A stretch of 64,000 nucleotides of DNA from Anaerohalosphaeraceae bacterium. Its GTDB lineage: Bacteria > Planctomycetota > Phycisphaerae > Sedimentisphaerales > UBA12454. Positions 1 through 8,911 of the stretch are shown here, in pieces; within the stretch, counting starts at the first letter, position 1, and each line of letters opens with the position of its first letter. Location: the NCBI GenBank assembly GCA_021108375.1, contig JAIORA010000047.1, positions 1 to 64,000 of the forward strand. Direction: 5' to 3'. Position numbers and translations under genes: made by a program. The notes beneath the pieces are model-generated. The model was not told the origin of the DNA, made no database searches, and worked only from the letters and a program-made list of their open reading frames with translations.

Positions 1-65
1 TAGATTCCTCGACTACGCTCGGAATGACGTGTGTGCGCATTTATTATTCGTACTTGGTATAATTC
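1..65 (+). repeat. Dispersed intergenic repeat, copy 1
   Basis: This non-coding stretch is closely matched, in inverted orientation, at 28823-28890. Both copies share the segment AATGACGTGTGTG followed by GCATTTATTATTCGTACT with a few substitutions. The rest of 66-257 holds no gene I can support. It contains an imperfect inverted repeat (AACCACCCT at 112-120, AAGGTGGGTT at 133-142) that may be a degraded member of the hairpin family seen near 33 kb. Confidence 0.7.
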
Positions 66-257
66 AGGGGTAGCAATTAGGTTCAAAAGAAACTTAGTTT
101 GACTAAAATTGAACCACCCTGCTAAGTCCGATAAGGTGGGTTATGTTTCATTCAGGTATATGGCAATACCGCAATATTGGCACACAAAAGTACCATTTGG
201 GGGTTTTAAGCGGTATTTCACGGAATATCTGCTGCAATTTTGCGCTACAGGCCTCTT

Positions 258-1865
258 TTACTCAGATGTTCCTACTGCCAGACGTGTCATTTCGCCCAGC
301 GTATTCCAGCAGGCAAAGGCTCTATTCATAACGCCGAGATTTTGAAGAACCTCAATGAGTGTTGCGGCATTTTCTTCGGTATCAAATGCCGCCGAAAGCG
401 CTTGATTAGCTTTATCCAAAGCTGAGATGAATCTTTTTCTGTCGCTGTACAAAACCGCGGTCTTATAGTGCAGATTTATCATTTCGGAATTGATTTCCGT
501 ATGATTGCCAATACAGCTAAGAGCCTCAAGTTTTTGGCCAAGTTCCATCGAGCATATCGCTGAGCGGCTTCTTGCGCGATGATGAGTCGGGTTGATGTCG
601 AGAACTCCGCTGAAAATTTCGCGAGCCTGCTCATACTTCTTGAACCGCATATAAATCAGTCCAAGCCCGTAAGCGACTGCCTGGTTGCCCGGATTATTGC
701 GGTATTCCTTTTGGAAAGCGTCTATAACCATTTTTCCCGGCTCGGCAGAGTCCTGGTTTTCGTCGTCGAGCGACAAAAATTCGTTTTCCTGCTTCATCGC
801 TGCCATAACTCTCAGGCGGGCGGTCTCGGCGAAAAGGACGCAACTGTTCTGTTGTATCGCCCCTGCCAGTTCCAGCGTCAGATAGGCTCTTTCCTCTTGG
901 CCTGAGAGTATTTCAGATTCTGACAGGCCTATATACGCATCAACAATTTCATCGTTTATATCGACTGCGCGATTGAATTTTTCGGCGGCAATCATTTCGT
1001 TGCCCATACCTATATGAGTGGTTCCGAGCTTTACAGCGGCTTCGAGGTAGTTGGGCTGGAGCTTCAGAGCTTTTTCATAAGCCATTGCCGCATCGGTTAC
1101 TTCCTCGGCCTTTAGAAGTATATCACCGAGCTGGATGTGCAGATCAGCCGCCTGTGGGTTCTGTTCGATAAGATTGTTGATATATTCTACTACCTGATAA
1201 TCACCGTCATATCCATCCATCATTTCTTTAATCTGCTGGCTTTCAGCACTGCTGCTAAAGTTGTCCGGATGGACGAGTATAGCGTCATTGAAAGCATCCT
1301 TGGCAGATTCGCAATCGCCATCAAACATATACAAATGGCCCAGCAGAATGAAGGTTCTTATATCGTCAGGGTATTCGATTTGCAGTTGTTTGTATTCTTC
1401 AATCGCCCTTTCGATTTGGCGATTTTTCAGGTATATTGCGGCAAGTCTTTGCCTGGGCATTTCGAGATAATTTTTGAACTTCAGGCAGTCCTGATAGAAC
1501 GCCATTGCCTCAGCTTCTTTGCCGAGCCTTTCGTAGCAATAGCCCATAACATAAAGCGCGATGGTATTGTTTGGCTGGCGGTAATAGACGGATTGAAGGT
1601 TCTTTATCGCACCTGCAATATCGCCGGTTTCCAGACATATTGCTACTGCTGCCATTCGCCCATTGATGCAATCGGGTTTTTCGAGAAGGTGTTTTTTTGT
1701 TTCCTCGCAGGCCGCGCCAAAATTTCCCATCGAAACCAGTTCAAGGATTTCGCTAAGGTTTCTGTGTTCAGAATCGGCTTCGACAGCAGCCGTCAACCAG
1801 TTCCAAATCAATCCTGCGGTGTTAATTCCAACTGCCCTGCCGAATATCTCGAGAATTTTTGACAT
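258..1865 (-). CDS. Tetratricopeptide-repeat protein, cytoplasmic
   Basis: A 535-residue protein built almost entirely of TPR-like helix pairs. Clear units with the alternating small-aromatic pattern occur around residues 100-200, 235-310 and 385-450 (for example LGLIYMRFKKYEQAREIF). There is no signal peptide or membrane segment, so it is probably a soluble scaffold for protein-protein contacts. The ATG start at 1865 is supported by a GAGGA ribosome site six bases upstream. It is followed at 250 bases on the same strand-side by a receiver-domain gene, but no functional link is shown. The TPR fold is clear from the sequence; the partner and role are unknown. Confidence 0.85.
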   Translation of the reverse strand: MSKILEIFGRAVGINTAGLIWNWLTAAVEADSEHRNLSEILELVSMGNFGAACEETKKHLLEKPDCINGRMAAVAICLETGDIAGAIKNLQSVYYRQPNNTIALYVMGYCYERLGKEAEAMAFYQDCLKFKNYLEMPRQRLAAIYLKNRQIERAIEEYKQLQIEYPDDIRTFILLGHLYMFDGDCESAKDAFNDAILVHPDNFSSSAESQQIKEMMDGYDGDYQVVEYINNLIEQNPQAADLHIQLGDILLKAEEVTDAAMAYEKALKLQPNYLEAAVKLGTTHIGMGNEMIAAEKFNRAVDINDEIVDAYIGLSESEILSGQEERAYLTLELAGAIQQNSCVLFAETARLRVMAAMKQENEFLSLDDENQDSAEPGKMVIDAFQKEYRNNPGNQAVAYGLGLIYMRFKKYEQAREIFSGVLDINPTHHRARSRSAICSMELGQKLEALSCIGNHTEINSEMINLHYKTAVLYSDRKRFISALDKANQALSAAFDTEENAATLIEVLQNLGVMNRAFACWNTLGEMTRLAVGTSE

Positions 1866-2116
1866 TAAAATTCCTCATATTAAATAGACTTTCATCATTA
1901 GCTGTTACAGGAATATCTATCGACTTTTGGTATGGGCAACTTAATGTGATGACTCAAAAAAACGTCATTTTTAGCCAATTTTTGGGGGATTTTATGCTTT
2001 TTCGTGCGGATTGTAGCGAATATGGCGGTTGCAGAGTTCCCGTCGCGGCGTAAGTCGTCATTTGGGAATTGTTATGGTTCTTACGCTCTGTTTTCAATTA
2101 TCGTTACAAGGGGTTT

Positions 2117-2584
2117 TTATTCGGACTGTTTTTCAACCTCGTCCAGGTAAGCCAGCGTACGTTCCAGCTTGTCTGAGAGGTGTTTGAGTTTGAGCATTGT
2201 CTTAACGCGTGTTACGAGTTCCCATTTATTTATGGGCTTGCTCAAAAAGTCGTCAGTGCCGGAATCGACCGCCCTTTCGATATCACCAAGCTCATTAAGC
2301 GCGGTAACCATTATCACCGGAAGGTCGGCGGTGGCCGCATTATTTTTTATTTTTCTGCAGACCTCAAAGCCGCTCATTTTTGGCATCATAACGTCAAGCA
2401 AAACCAGGTCCGGCTTGTCTTTGTTTATAATCTTCAATGCTTCTATACCGTTGGATGCAGGTATAGTCTCACAATCGATATCATCCAGATAAGCCTGCAG
2501 CAACTCAAGGTTCTGCTGGTTATCGTCAACAATAAGAATTTTAGAGCTTTCCAAATGTTGCTCTTTCTGTTTTTTCTTAGTCAT
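2117..2584 (-). CDS. Single-domain response regulator (CheY-like)
   Basis: A 155-residue protein that is essentially one receiver domain. The acidic pair D20-D21, phospho-acceptor D64 in LLDVMMPKMSGFEV, T94 and K116 in FLSKPIN are all present, so phosphorylation should be possible. No DNA-binding or enzymatic output domain follows; only a short predicted helical tail (about residues 125-155) remains. It must act through protein contacts or as a phospho-relay intermediate. Its start overlaps the end of the small gene 2577-2849 by eight bases, so the two are probably co-translated. A histidine kinase lies divergently at 3021, making a divided two-component pair plausible. Confidence 0.92.
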   Translation of the reverse strand: MTKKKQKEQHLESSKILIVDDNQQNLELLQAYLDDIDCETIPASNGIEALKIINKDKPDLVLLDVMMPKMSGFEVCRKIKNNAATADLPVIMVTALNELGDIERAVDSGTDDFLSKPINKWELVTRVKTMLKLKHLSDKLERTLAYLDEVEKQSE

Positions 2585-2849
2585 CTTTTTCTGCTCCGAT
2601 GCAATCTCTTACAAAACGCCTGACCTCAGGCCGAATATACACTGATTCAATGTCCACTAATTCATTTACGGCAAACGCACAATTCCGGGCAGTTTCGATG
2701 GTCTGCGACTCTGTGTCAACAAAAAAGACTCGTTTGTCTTTGATTTTGCACAATCCAGAGCCAGCTCCGCCCAGAACCTCCTGTCTCAAGCATACGCTAT
2801 TTTGTTCTAAAATAGCGAGCAAATCGTCTAATATCGCCTGATTTTCCAT
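2577..2849 (-). CDS. Conserved-looking small protein of unknown function
   Basis: A 90-residue protein when started at the ATG at 2849; a TTG at 2888 would add 13 residues but has no better ribosome site. The sequence has an amphipathic N-terminal helix, a G-rich turn (GGAGSGLCKIKDKRVFFVD) and ends in a helical, acidic tail. No family is recognised. It overlaps the response-regulator gene by eight bases and lies between that gene and the divergent kinase, which hints at a role in the same signalling unit. That link is inference from position only. Confidence 0.7.
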   Translation of the reverse strand: MENQAILDDLLAILEQNSVCLRQEVLGGAGSGLCKIKDKRVFFVDTESQTIETARNCAFAVNELVDIESVYIRPEVRRFVRDCIGAEKDD

Positions 2850-3020
2850 ATCTTTAAGGAAATTACGCTTGAATGTCGATAAACACAATACCGTGATTCT
2901 AACTTATCCGAGCCGTTTGATAAAGAGTTTTTTGTCAACTTGCTGCGGTTTATGGCGAACGCCAAAGTAAGGTTACAACTGAGTTTATCAAATACAATTG
3001 AATTATAAGGGAGTTTGCAA

Positions 3021-3800
3021 TTGGCACCCATCATTGAGAAACGTCGCTCTTTGAATATGGAGTTGGAAAATCAAAGGAAAGAAAATAGTAACCTCCGGTC
3101 GCGTTTGACCAAGTTGCAGACTCTGGCTAATATGGGTACGGTTTCTGCTCTGGTAGCACACGAAATAAACAATATCCTGATGCCTCTGGGCAATTACGCG
3201 ATGGTTGCGCTGAATTCGCCCGAAGATGGGGCTTTGACCAAAAAGGCTCTGGAGAAAACGGTTTATAACAGCTCAAGGGCTTCGGAAATTCTGGAAAGCA
3301 TTCTTGGCATTGTTAATGGCGAGACGGCTGAATTAAAGCATTGCAAACTTAAAAATCTCGTGGAAGATGTTTTTGCCTGCATCGGAAGAGATTTTGGAAG
3401 GGACGGCATAAAGGTTTGTCTCGATATCTCCGAAGATTTGGAAATTTATGCTGTGCCGGTACAGATGCAGCAGGTTTTTATGAATTTGATACTAAATGCT
3501 CGCGAGGCAATTATGCCTAGGGCCGGGACAATTTCGATAAAGGCCGAATCGGTCGATGGTGATGTGATTATTGAAGTTTGCGATAGCGGCTCTGGTATTT
3601 CGCCCTCAGATATGAAGAATTTGTTCATCGCGTTTTTTACCACTAAAACCGCAGATGGCCCATCTGGCAGAAACGGTGCGGGGCTGGGCCTTGTGTTCTG
3701 TAAGGAAATGATAGATTCTCATAATGGCACCATTACGGTAGAATCACAAGAGGGGCAGGGAACAAAATTCATAATCACACTGCCAGAAAAAACTATATAA
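3021..3800 (+). CDS. Histidine kinase without a sensor domain
   Basis: A 259-residue kinase with a short coiled-coil N-terminus (residues 5-35) and then directly the catalytic core. The H-box has H47 in LVAHEINNI, the N-box has N155/N159 in NLILNAREAI, G1 is DSGSG (188-192) and G2 is GAGLGL (219-224). The DHp family motif HEINN is typical of kinases that feed lone receivers. I chose TTG at 3021 rather than TTG at 3015 because AAGGGAG at 3007-3013 lies seven bases before 3021 but only one before 3015. No membrane segment or PAS domain is seen, so it is probably cytoplasmic and senses through a partner. The receiver 2117-2584 is the obvious candidate substrate. Confidence 0.9.
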   Translation: MAPIIEKRRSLNMELENQRKENSNLRSRLTKLQTLANMGTVSALVAHEINNILMPLGNYAMVALNSPEDGALTKKALEKTVYNSSRASEILESILGIVNGETAELKHCKLKNLVEDVFACIGRDFGRDGIKVCLDISEDLEIYAVPVQMQQVFMNLILNAREAIMPRAGTISIKAESVDGDVIIEVCDSGSGISPSDMKNLFIAFFTTKTADGPSGRNGAGLGLVFCKEMIDSHNGTITVESQEGQGTKFIITLPEKTI

Positions 3801-3816
3801 CTTTCCGGATTTATCG

Positions 3817-5079
3817 GTGATTCTTTTAAGCCAAAATATCGGGGCATTATTTTCAATGCTGCTTTTGCTGGTAGTATCCGCTTTTTTCTCCGGCACAGAG
3901 ACCGCGTTTTTCAATCTTACCGGCAGGCAAATTGCCAAAATGGCATCTTCGGGACACAGGAATCGATTACTGACAGCGTTGCTACTGAAAAAACCCAAAC
4001 GCCTTTTGACCACCCTGCTGCTTGGTAATATGGCAGTGAATGTTCTTTACTTTTCGTTCACCAGTAGCCTGACCGTAAAATTTGCTGAAACTTCCGGCAC
4101 AGTCGCAACCGCTTTTGCCGCGACCGCTTTCATTTTGCTGGTACTATTTGGGGAGATGCTTCCGAAATCTTTTGCTTATGCAAATTCGACAGCAACAAGT
4201 GCATTCGTTGCGGTGCCGACGTTTTTGTGCATCTACCTGTTTTCGCCCGTTCGGATAATCCTCAACTGGCTGCTGGTTGTTCCGGCACTAAGGCTTCTTA
4301 AGCCGCCAGCCAAAAAAAAACATCAAATATCGACCCACCAGTTTAAACTTCTGATAGAATCCAGCCGAAATAAGGGCCTTATAAGCTCCGACGAAAATCA
4401 GTTTCTAAACGCGGTAATAGATTTGAGCATTTTGAAAATTCGCCACATAATGCGTCCGCGTGTCGATATGATTTTTTGCGATATTGATAGTACCGTTCAA
4501 AGGGCAACTGAAAAGATAAAATCGAATAACAGTCGTACCTGTTTTTTATACTCTGGAAAAATGGATAACATAGTCGGTATGATAACCATTCGCCAGCTAC
4601 TGCTTTATCCTGAGGGCTGTTTGAGGGAATTGGCAAGCGAGGTTGATTTTATTCCGGAACAAAAGAATGTCGAGTCTTTGCTTGAATCTTTTCTTGACCA
4701 GAGCTACGACACCGCTGTTGTTGTAGATGAGTATGGCCAGATAGCCGGAGTTGTCTGTCTCGACGATATTATCGACAATGTACTCGGTTCTGAGCCTACA
4801 GACGGACAGGTAAAACCCGCCGAGCAGATAGGCCCAATGACTTATCGCCTTGCCGGTAACCTTTCGATACACAACTGGGCAGAAGATTTCGGAATAGATT
4901 ACGGCAATTGCAGGTTCTCTACGGTTGCCGGCCTTACAACCGCCCTGCTGGGCAAGGTGCCGAAAAAAGATGATGTTGCAAGAATTGGCAATCTCAAATT
5001 TACAGTCGAAAAGGTTCTTCGAAACCGGATACAGTCGATAATTCTTTCGTTTGAGCCAATCAAGGACAAAAAGATATGA
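3817..5079 (+). CDS. CNNM/CBS-domain membrane protein with CorC-type C-terminus
   Basis: A 420-residue protein of the HlyC/CorC (TlyC) type. It has an N-terminal CNNM (DUF21) domain of about 180 residues with several membrane segments and the motif FSGTETAFFNL, a CBS pair (about 200-320) and a C-terminal CorC_HlyC domain (about 335-415). Family members are linked to magnesium or cobalt efflux and metal tolerance; the old name hemolysin is misleading. The start is GTG at 3817. The stop overlaps the next start by four bases (ATGA), so it is translationally coupled to a shorter paralogue. Confidence 0.9.
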   Translation: MILLSQNIGALFSMLLLLVVSAFFSGTETAFFNLTGRQIAKMASSGHRNRLLTALLLKKPKRLLTTLLLGNMAVNVLYFSFTSSLTVKFAETSGTVATAFAATAFILLVLFGEMLPKSFAYANSTATSAFVAVPTFLCIYLFSPVRIILNWLLVVPALRLLKPPAKKKHQISTHQFKLLIESSRNKGLISSDENQFLNAVIDLSILKIRHIMRPRVDMIFCDIDSTVQRATEKIKSNNSRTCFLYSGKMDNIVGMITIRQLLLYPEGCLRELASEVDFIPEQKNVESLLESFLDQSYDTAVVVDEYGQIAGVVCLDDIIDNVLGSEPTDGQVKPAEQIGPMTYRLAGNLSIHNWAEDFGIDYGNCRFSTVAGLTTALLGKVPKKDDVARIGNLKFTVEKVLRNRIQSIILSFEPIKDKKI

Positions 5080-6071
5080 GTATGTTAATTAAAATCCTGC
5101 TGGTAATACTCAGTATCGCCCCGGCGGCTTTCTTTGCAGGGGCTGAAACGGGGATGTATCGCCTGAGCAGATTTTATATAAGGCTCGGAATAGAAAAAAA
5201 TCAGCGGTTTTTCAAAACTCTTGGCAGCCTGTTTGACGATACTCACGGCGTGATTTTTTCTCTACTCATAGGCAATAATCTGGCACATTTTTTTGTAACC
5301 AGCCTTGTAACAGTTATGCTTGTAAAATCGATGGGCAATTCGCATTCTGCCGAGCTTTACGCGACAGTTATTATGACACCGATACTGTTTGTTTTTTCCG
5401 AACTTATCCCTAAAAATCTTTTCATATATCACGCCGATTTTCTAATGCCGCCGGTGAGTCCTCTGCTATGGATATTCCATAGATTTTTTGTGCTGACGGG
5501 AATCGTGCCGATGCTCAAGATGTTGGCGAATTTGATTTCCAAAATCACAAAATCTCACCCCGCATCGCAACCGGCGATTGTTGCCGTTTATCGCCACCAG
5601 ATAAGCCAGATTGCCTCAGAGACCATCGAAGAGGGTATTTTAACACCGGTTCAGACAAAAATTATAAACCGTCTGGTGAATATCCCTGACGTAAAAATCA
5701 CGGAAGTTATCACGCCATTATCCAAAGTTCGTGCGGTGAGTATCAATGCCGGCCGGGGGGATTTGCTCGAAGAATTAAAGAAATCAGATTACACACGTTT
5801 TGCGGTTTACCAGGATTTTCCAAGCAATATAATTGGGTATATAAACATATACCGAGCCCTTGGCAGCGAAGATTTTTCGGATGTGAAAAGTTTTCTCAAT
5901 CCAATAATCAAATTACATTCGGCAATATCGGTGTCGGAGGCTTTGGACGTGCTGAAAAAAGAGAATCAGAAAATTGCCTTAGTTATCGATAAAAAAACTT
6001 CCAGAGTTCTCGGAGTCGTTACTATAAAGGATTTGGTAGAAGAATTTGTCGGCGAGCTGACGGGTATTTAG
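5076..6071 (+). CDS. CNNM/CBS-domain membrane protein, short paralogue
   Basis: A 331-residue paralogue of the preceding gene. It keeps the CNNM membrane domain (FAGAETGMYRLSRF near the N-terminus) and a CBS pair (about 205-325, ending VLGVVTIKDLVEEFVGEL) but lacks the CorC_HlyC C-terminal domain. Tandem long and short CNNM genes of this kind suggest a heteromeric transporter, although that is inference. The ATG at 5076 overlaps the upstream stop. It converges on dacB, with 96 bases between them containing a copy of a short dispersed repeat. Confidence 0.88.
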   Translation: MSMLIKILLVILSIAPAAFFAGAETGMYRLSRFYIRLGIEKNQRFFKTLGSLFDDTHGVIFSLLIGNNLAHFFVTSLVTVMLVKSMGNSHSAELYATVIMTPILFVFSELIPKNLFIYHADFLMPPVSPLLWIFHRFFVLTGIVPMLKMLANLISKITKSHPASQPAIVAVYRHQISQIASETIEEGILTPVQTKIINRLVNIPDVKITEVITPLSKVRAVSINAGRGDLLEELKKSDYTRFAVYQDFPSNIIGYINIYRALGSEDFSDVKSFLNPIIKLHSAISVSEALDVLKKENQKIALVIDKKTSRVLGVVTIKDLVEEFVGELTGI

Positions 6072-6158
6072 AGCAGTTTAATTTTTAGTGTACCGTTTAT
6101 ACCTACTGCGACTTCGGGTGACGACATCAGAATTGCTCGCGAGATTTCAATTACATAA

Positions 6159-6175
6159 AGGGTAGCTCTAATAAT
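6159..6175 (+). repeat. 17-base dispersed repeat, copy A
   Basis: The 17 bases AGGGTAGCTCTAATAAT here are identical to 28687-28703, and a diverged longer version is at 22115-22150. This copy overlaps the last codons of dacB on the other strand. Confidence 0.7.
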
Positions 6176-7568
6176 CGATTATTGTTTCGACAATTTTGTG
6201 TATCGCTGTTTTTGTTGAGCCGTTAGCTTTGTTGGCAAGTATCGCAAAGACGTATTCTTTTTCGCCGTTCAGGCACAGGCCCGACAGTGCTCTGACTCCG
6301 TTGATGTAACCGCTTTTGGCGAATACTTTCGCTTTATATTTGTTCTGCCTGAAGTATTTGCGTATTGTTCCGTCAACTCCGCCGGTAGCGAGCGAATCTT
6401 TTAATACCGGCCAGTAGCTATCGTTTCGAGCGTCTAATATCACTTTTGAAATAAGGTTTGCGCTGAGCTTGTTTTTACTGCTCAATCCGCTACCATCATC
6501 GATAATGTATTCATCCCTTTTTATTTTCAGCTCATCGAGATATTCCGCGATTGCCATCTGTCCGCCCTGCCAACTGCCGCTTTTGTCGCCTGTTATTTTT
6601 CGTGCTGCAACGGCTTTGAACAGACACTCAGCCGCCAGGGCGAAACTGTCTTTATTGCACCGCGTGAGAACTTCCTTTATAGGTGTTTCAAATTTGGCCA
6701 GCATCTGAACATCACCTTGCCTTACGCTGCGCTCACTGAAGATACCATCAGTTTCGATTCCAGCCCCGCTGAGATTTTCAGCGAGAAGAATGCCAAAAAA
6801 AGCTGCCGGCCTTTCAATCGCCACATCGAAAGATGCCTGAGTTCTGCATCGGCCGAAAACCGTGAGCAGATTTGGCGTACTGCTGCGGTATGAGCCTATA
6901 GCATTGCTGCTCTTTTTGGAGTTTTTTATATTGTTGATGAGTTTAACGTAAGAAGTTTGCGGCTCAATTTTAAGATTCACCACGCCGCTCTTGCGGCAAG
7001 CTCTGATTTTTACGCAATTACCATTATAATTAAGCCCACTCACTTCGCAGGCATAAGACCTGTTGAGCTGGCCTTTTGGCCAATTCGCGGAGACTCGGAT
7101 ATCATCAAAAATGGTACTATCAACAATTATACCATCAATTTTTTTTATACCGTTGTTTTCCAGCGATTCGATTATCTTTTGAATAACCCAGCCATCTGCC
7201 CTGCCGAGTTTTTTATCTGTTTCCGCTTCGCCCAGCAATGGGTCTCCACTGCCGATAATGACAAGTTTATCATCGCTAAGACCAACTTCGGTGACAAAAT
7301 TGTAGTTCGGGCCCAAAGTTTTCATTGCTGCCCAACTGGTTACCAGTTTCATATTCGATGCTGGTGTAAAAGGTTTATCGGCGTTATGGCGGTAGATTAC
7401 TCTGCCGTTTCGGGCCTCGGCGATAACGATTCCGAACTCAACGGATTTGAGTTTTTTATTGCGGATTATTTTATCTATTTGCCCAGAAAGACTCCTGGCA
7501 TTGGCCATTGAGGCAAAACCGGCAAAACACAGAGCTATGATGAGGCTATATTTGAATATCGTTCTCAT
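6168..7568 (-). CDS. dacB: D-alanyl-D-alanine carboxypeptidase/endopeptidase (PBP4, peptidase S13)
   Basis: A 466-residue periplasmic enzyme that trims or cleaves D-Ala cross-links in peptidoglycan. After a signal peptide (residues 1-24, ending SMANA) the three penicillin-binding motifs are visible: S71-x-x-K74 in PASNMK, S364-K-N366 in GSGLSSKN, and K418-S-G. The insert between motifs one and two has the length expected for the S13 family. I prefer the ATG at 7568 because it directly precedes the signal peptide; the longer TTG start at 7607 adds 13 residues that spoil it. Its presence supports a peptidoglycan wall in this organism. Confidence 0.93.
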   Translation of the reverse strand: MRTIFKYSLIIALCFAGFASMANARSLSGQIDKIIRNKKLKSVEFGIVIAEARNGRVIYRHNADKPFTPASNMKLVTSWAAMKTLGPNYNFVTEVGLSDDKLVIIGSGDPLLGEAETDKKLGRADGWVIQKIIESLENNGIKKIDGIIVDSTIFDDIRVSANWPKGQLNRSYACEVSGLNYNGNCVKIRACRKSGVVNLKIEPQTSYVKLINNIKNSKKSSNAIGSYRSSTPNLLTVFGRCRTQASFDVAIERPAAFFGILLAENLSGAGIETDGIFSERSVRQGDVQMLAKFETPIKEVLTRCNKDSFALAAECLFKAVAARKITGDKSGSWQGGQMAIAEYLDELKIKRDEYIIDDGSGLSSKNKLSANLISKVILDARNDSYWPVLKDSLATGGVDGTIRKYFRQNKYKAKVFAKSGYINGVRALSGLCLNGEKEYVFAILANKANGSTKTAIHKIVETIIDY

Positions 7569-7761
7569 AAGGATTGGTTTTGTACCATAAAATATAAACC
7601 AAAGCAATATCTTGTTGTAACTGCTTTTTAAAAATGATGTTAAATCAGAAATTTGCCTTTATCTCAGCCTGAATTAACACAGTTGTTTTCGTGGCCTAAC
7701 GTCTTTATTGACAAGAGGTTGTATTGTTTTATTAAATTTTCACACAATTTCAGTTGTTGTA

Positions 7762-7790
7762 TTGACAACCCAGAATTCGAGGGTTATACT
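7762..7790 (+). promoter_or_regulatory. Strong sigma-70-type promoter
   Basis: TTGACA at 7762-7767 and TATACT at 7785-7790 are separated by 17 bases, near the consensus. Transcription should begin near 7797. A weaker candidate (TTGACA at 7708-7713 with TATTAA at 7730-7735) lies upstream. Confidence 0.75.
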
Positions 7791-7796
7791 CCGTTG

Positions 7797-7901
7797 TGTA
7801 ATGACTAAAGCATTGTTTTTGCCCTATAAATTGAATTTTGCGGCTTTTCGCCGTGGCGTACTTCCGGAGTATCAGTGGATGAATATTCCGGAAGTTTTTT
7901 T
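7797..7901 (+). ncRNA. Candidate small RNA or attenuated leader upstream of pyrKD
   Basis: About 105 bases lie between a near-consensus promoter and a hairpin with a T-tract. A small internal hairpin (CGGC, five-base loop, GCCG) precedes the terminator. A separate promoter at 7920-7950 lies beyond the terminator and in front of pyrK, which favours an independent small RNA. Alternatively this is a pyr attenuator: an open frame of 40 codons starts at 7801 and runs through the terminator hairpin, an arrangement known from the E. coli pyrBI leader. It matches no RNA family I can recognise by eye. Confidence 0.5.
7860..7901 (+). terminator. Rho-independent terminator
   Basis: A nine-base perfect stem (ACTTCCGGA at 7860-7868, TCCGGAAGT at 7887-7895) is followed at once by seven T residues. 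The loop is 18 bases. Confidence 0.8.
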
Positions 7902-7919
7902 ATATTTTTGTATAATGGA

Positions 7920-7950
7920 TTGACAAATTGTCGCTAATCTTTTCTAATAC
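7920..7950 (+). promoter_or_regulatory. Probable promoter of the pyrK-pyrD run
   Basis: TTGACA at 7920-7925 is followed by TAATAC at 7945-7950 (19-base spacer) or TCTAAT at 7943-7948 (17-base spacer). It sits 40 bases before the pyrK start. Confidence 0.5.
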
Positions 7951-7990
7951 AAACACTTATAGCTAATAAAAAGGGTTTGGAAATAAGAAA

Positions 7991-8908
7991 ATGATACACA
8001 CCGCAAGCGTTATTAACAACTTGTGCATTTCAGAGAAGTTTTACAAGCTGACATTGTCATTTTGCGGCGATTCAGCGGCAGTTTTCGCATCAGCAGTGCC
8101 CGGCCAATTCGCTGAATTCGACCTTTCAACCGTTTCGCAGCCGCTGGATTCGGATATTCCGAATATGTTGGCTGACAGAGCCAAAAGGAACATTTTACTG
8201 CGAAGGCCGTTGAGTTTTTCGGATATCAGGATAATTTCTGATGGCACTGTTGAAATGGACGTTCTATATTGCGTTGTAGGCCCTGCGACGATAAGGATGA
8301 AAACACTCTGTCCCGGCGATAGCCTCAGCGTCATTGGCCCTTTAGGTAACGGCTTCACAGTTCCAGATGGCAAGAAGCGCGCATTATTGGTTGCAGGCGG
8401 AATGGGAACACCGCCAATGCAGCACATAGCCAAATATCTAAGCGATAAATACCCCGCCATTGATATAATTGCCTTTGCTGGTGCCAAAACGATTACGGCT
8501 CTGCCTTATTTTGAAATTGATACAGAAAAAATTTCTGACGACCCCGATTACGCTCTCGCTGAATTTGCTCAGGTAGGCGTTAAATCCATTATAGCCACCG
8601 ATGATGGTTCTGTCGGCTTTAAAGGTTTCGTTACGGATTTGCTCAAGAAGTGGTTCGCTGATAACACCCCCGTTCCGCAGGATTGCATAATTTACGCTTG
8701 CGGCCCGGAGGCGATGCTCAAATCTGCTGCGATGTTGGCAAGAGAGACGAGCATAGACTGCCATGTCAGCCTTGAAAGGCAGATGGCTTGCGGGATTGGC
8801 CTTTGCCAAAGCTGTGCGGTTGAAATTGTATCGAACGATGATGAAAAAGTTTATAAACTATGTTGCAAAGACGGCCCTGTTTTTGACGCTGCTGAAGTTT
8901 TATGGTGA
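7991..8908 (+). CDS. pyrK: Dihydroorotate dehydrogenase B, electron-transfer subunit
   Basis: A 305-residue flavoprotein that passes electrons from the PyrD flavin to NAD+ during pyrimidine synthesis. It has an N-terminal FAD-binding beta-barrel (about 1-110), an NAD-binding half (about 115-250) with GGMGTPPM, and a C-terminal [2Fe-2S] site formed by C267, C272, C275 and C291 or C292. The cysteine spacing C-x4-C-x2-C-x15-C fits the PyrK family. It is three bases upstream of pyrD, so the two subunits are made together. The gene is somewhat longer than the usual 250-260 residues because of an extended middle section around 170-215. Confidence 0.93.
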   Translation: MIHTASVINNLCISEKFYKLTLSFCGDSAAVFASAVPGQFAEFDLSTVSQPLDSDIPNMLADRAKRNILLRRPLSFSDIRIISDGTVEMDVLYCVVGPATIRMKTLCPGDSLSVIGPLGNGFTVPDGKKRALLVAGGMGTPPMQHIAKYLSDKYPAIDIIAFAGAKTITALPYFEIDTEKISDDPDYALAEFAQVGVKSIIATDDGSVGFKGFVTDLLKKWFADNTPVPQDCIIYACGPEAMLKSAAMLARETSIDCHVSLERQMACGIGLCQSCAVEIVSNDDEKVYKLCCKDGPVFDAAEVLW

Positions 8909-8911
8909 AAT

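Noticed and set aside
109-345. Open frames on the plus strand at the left edge
   Set aside because: They overlap the 3' end of the TPR gene in antisense, have no ribosome site, and their composition is not protein-like.
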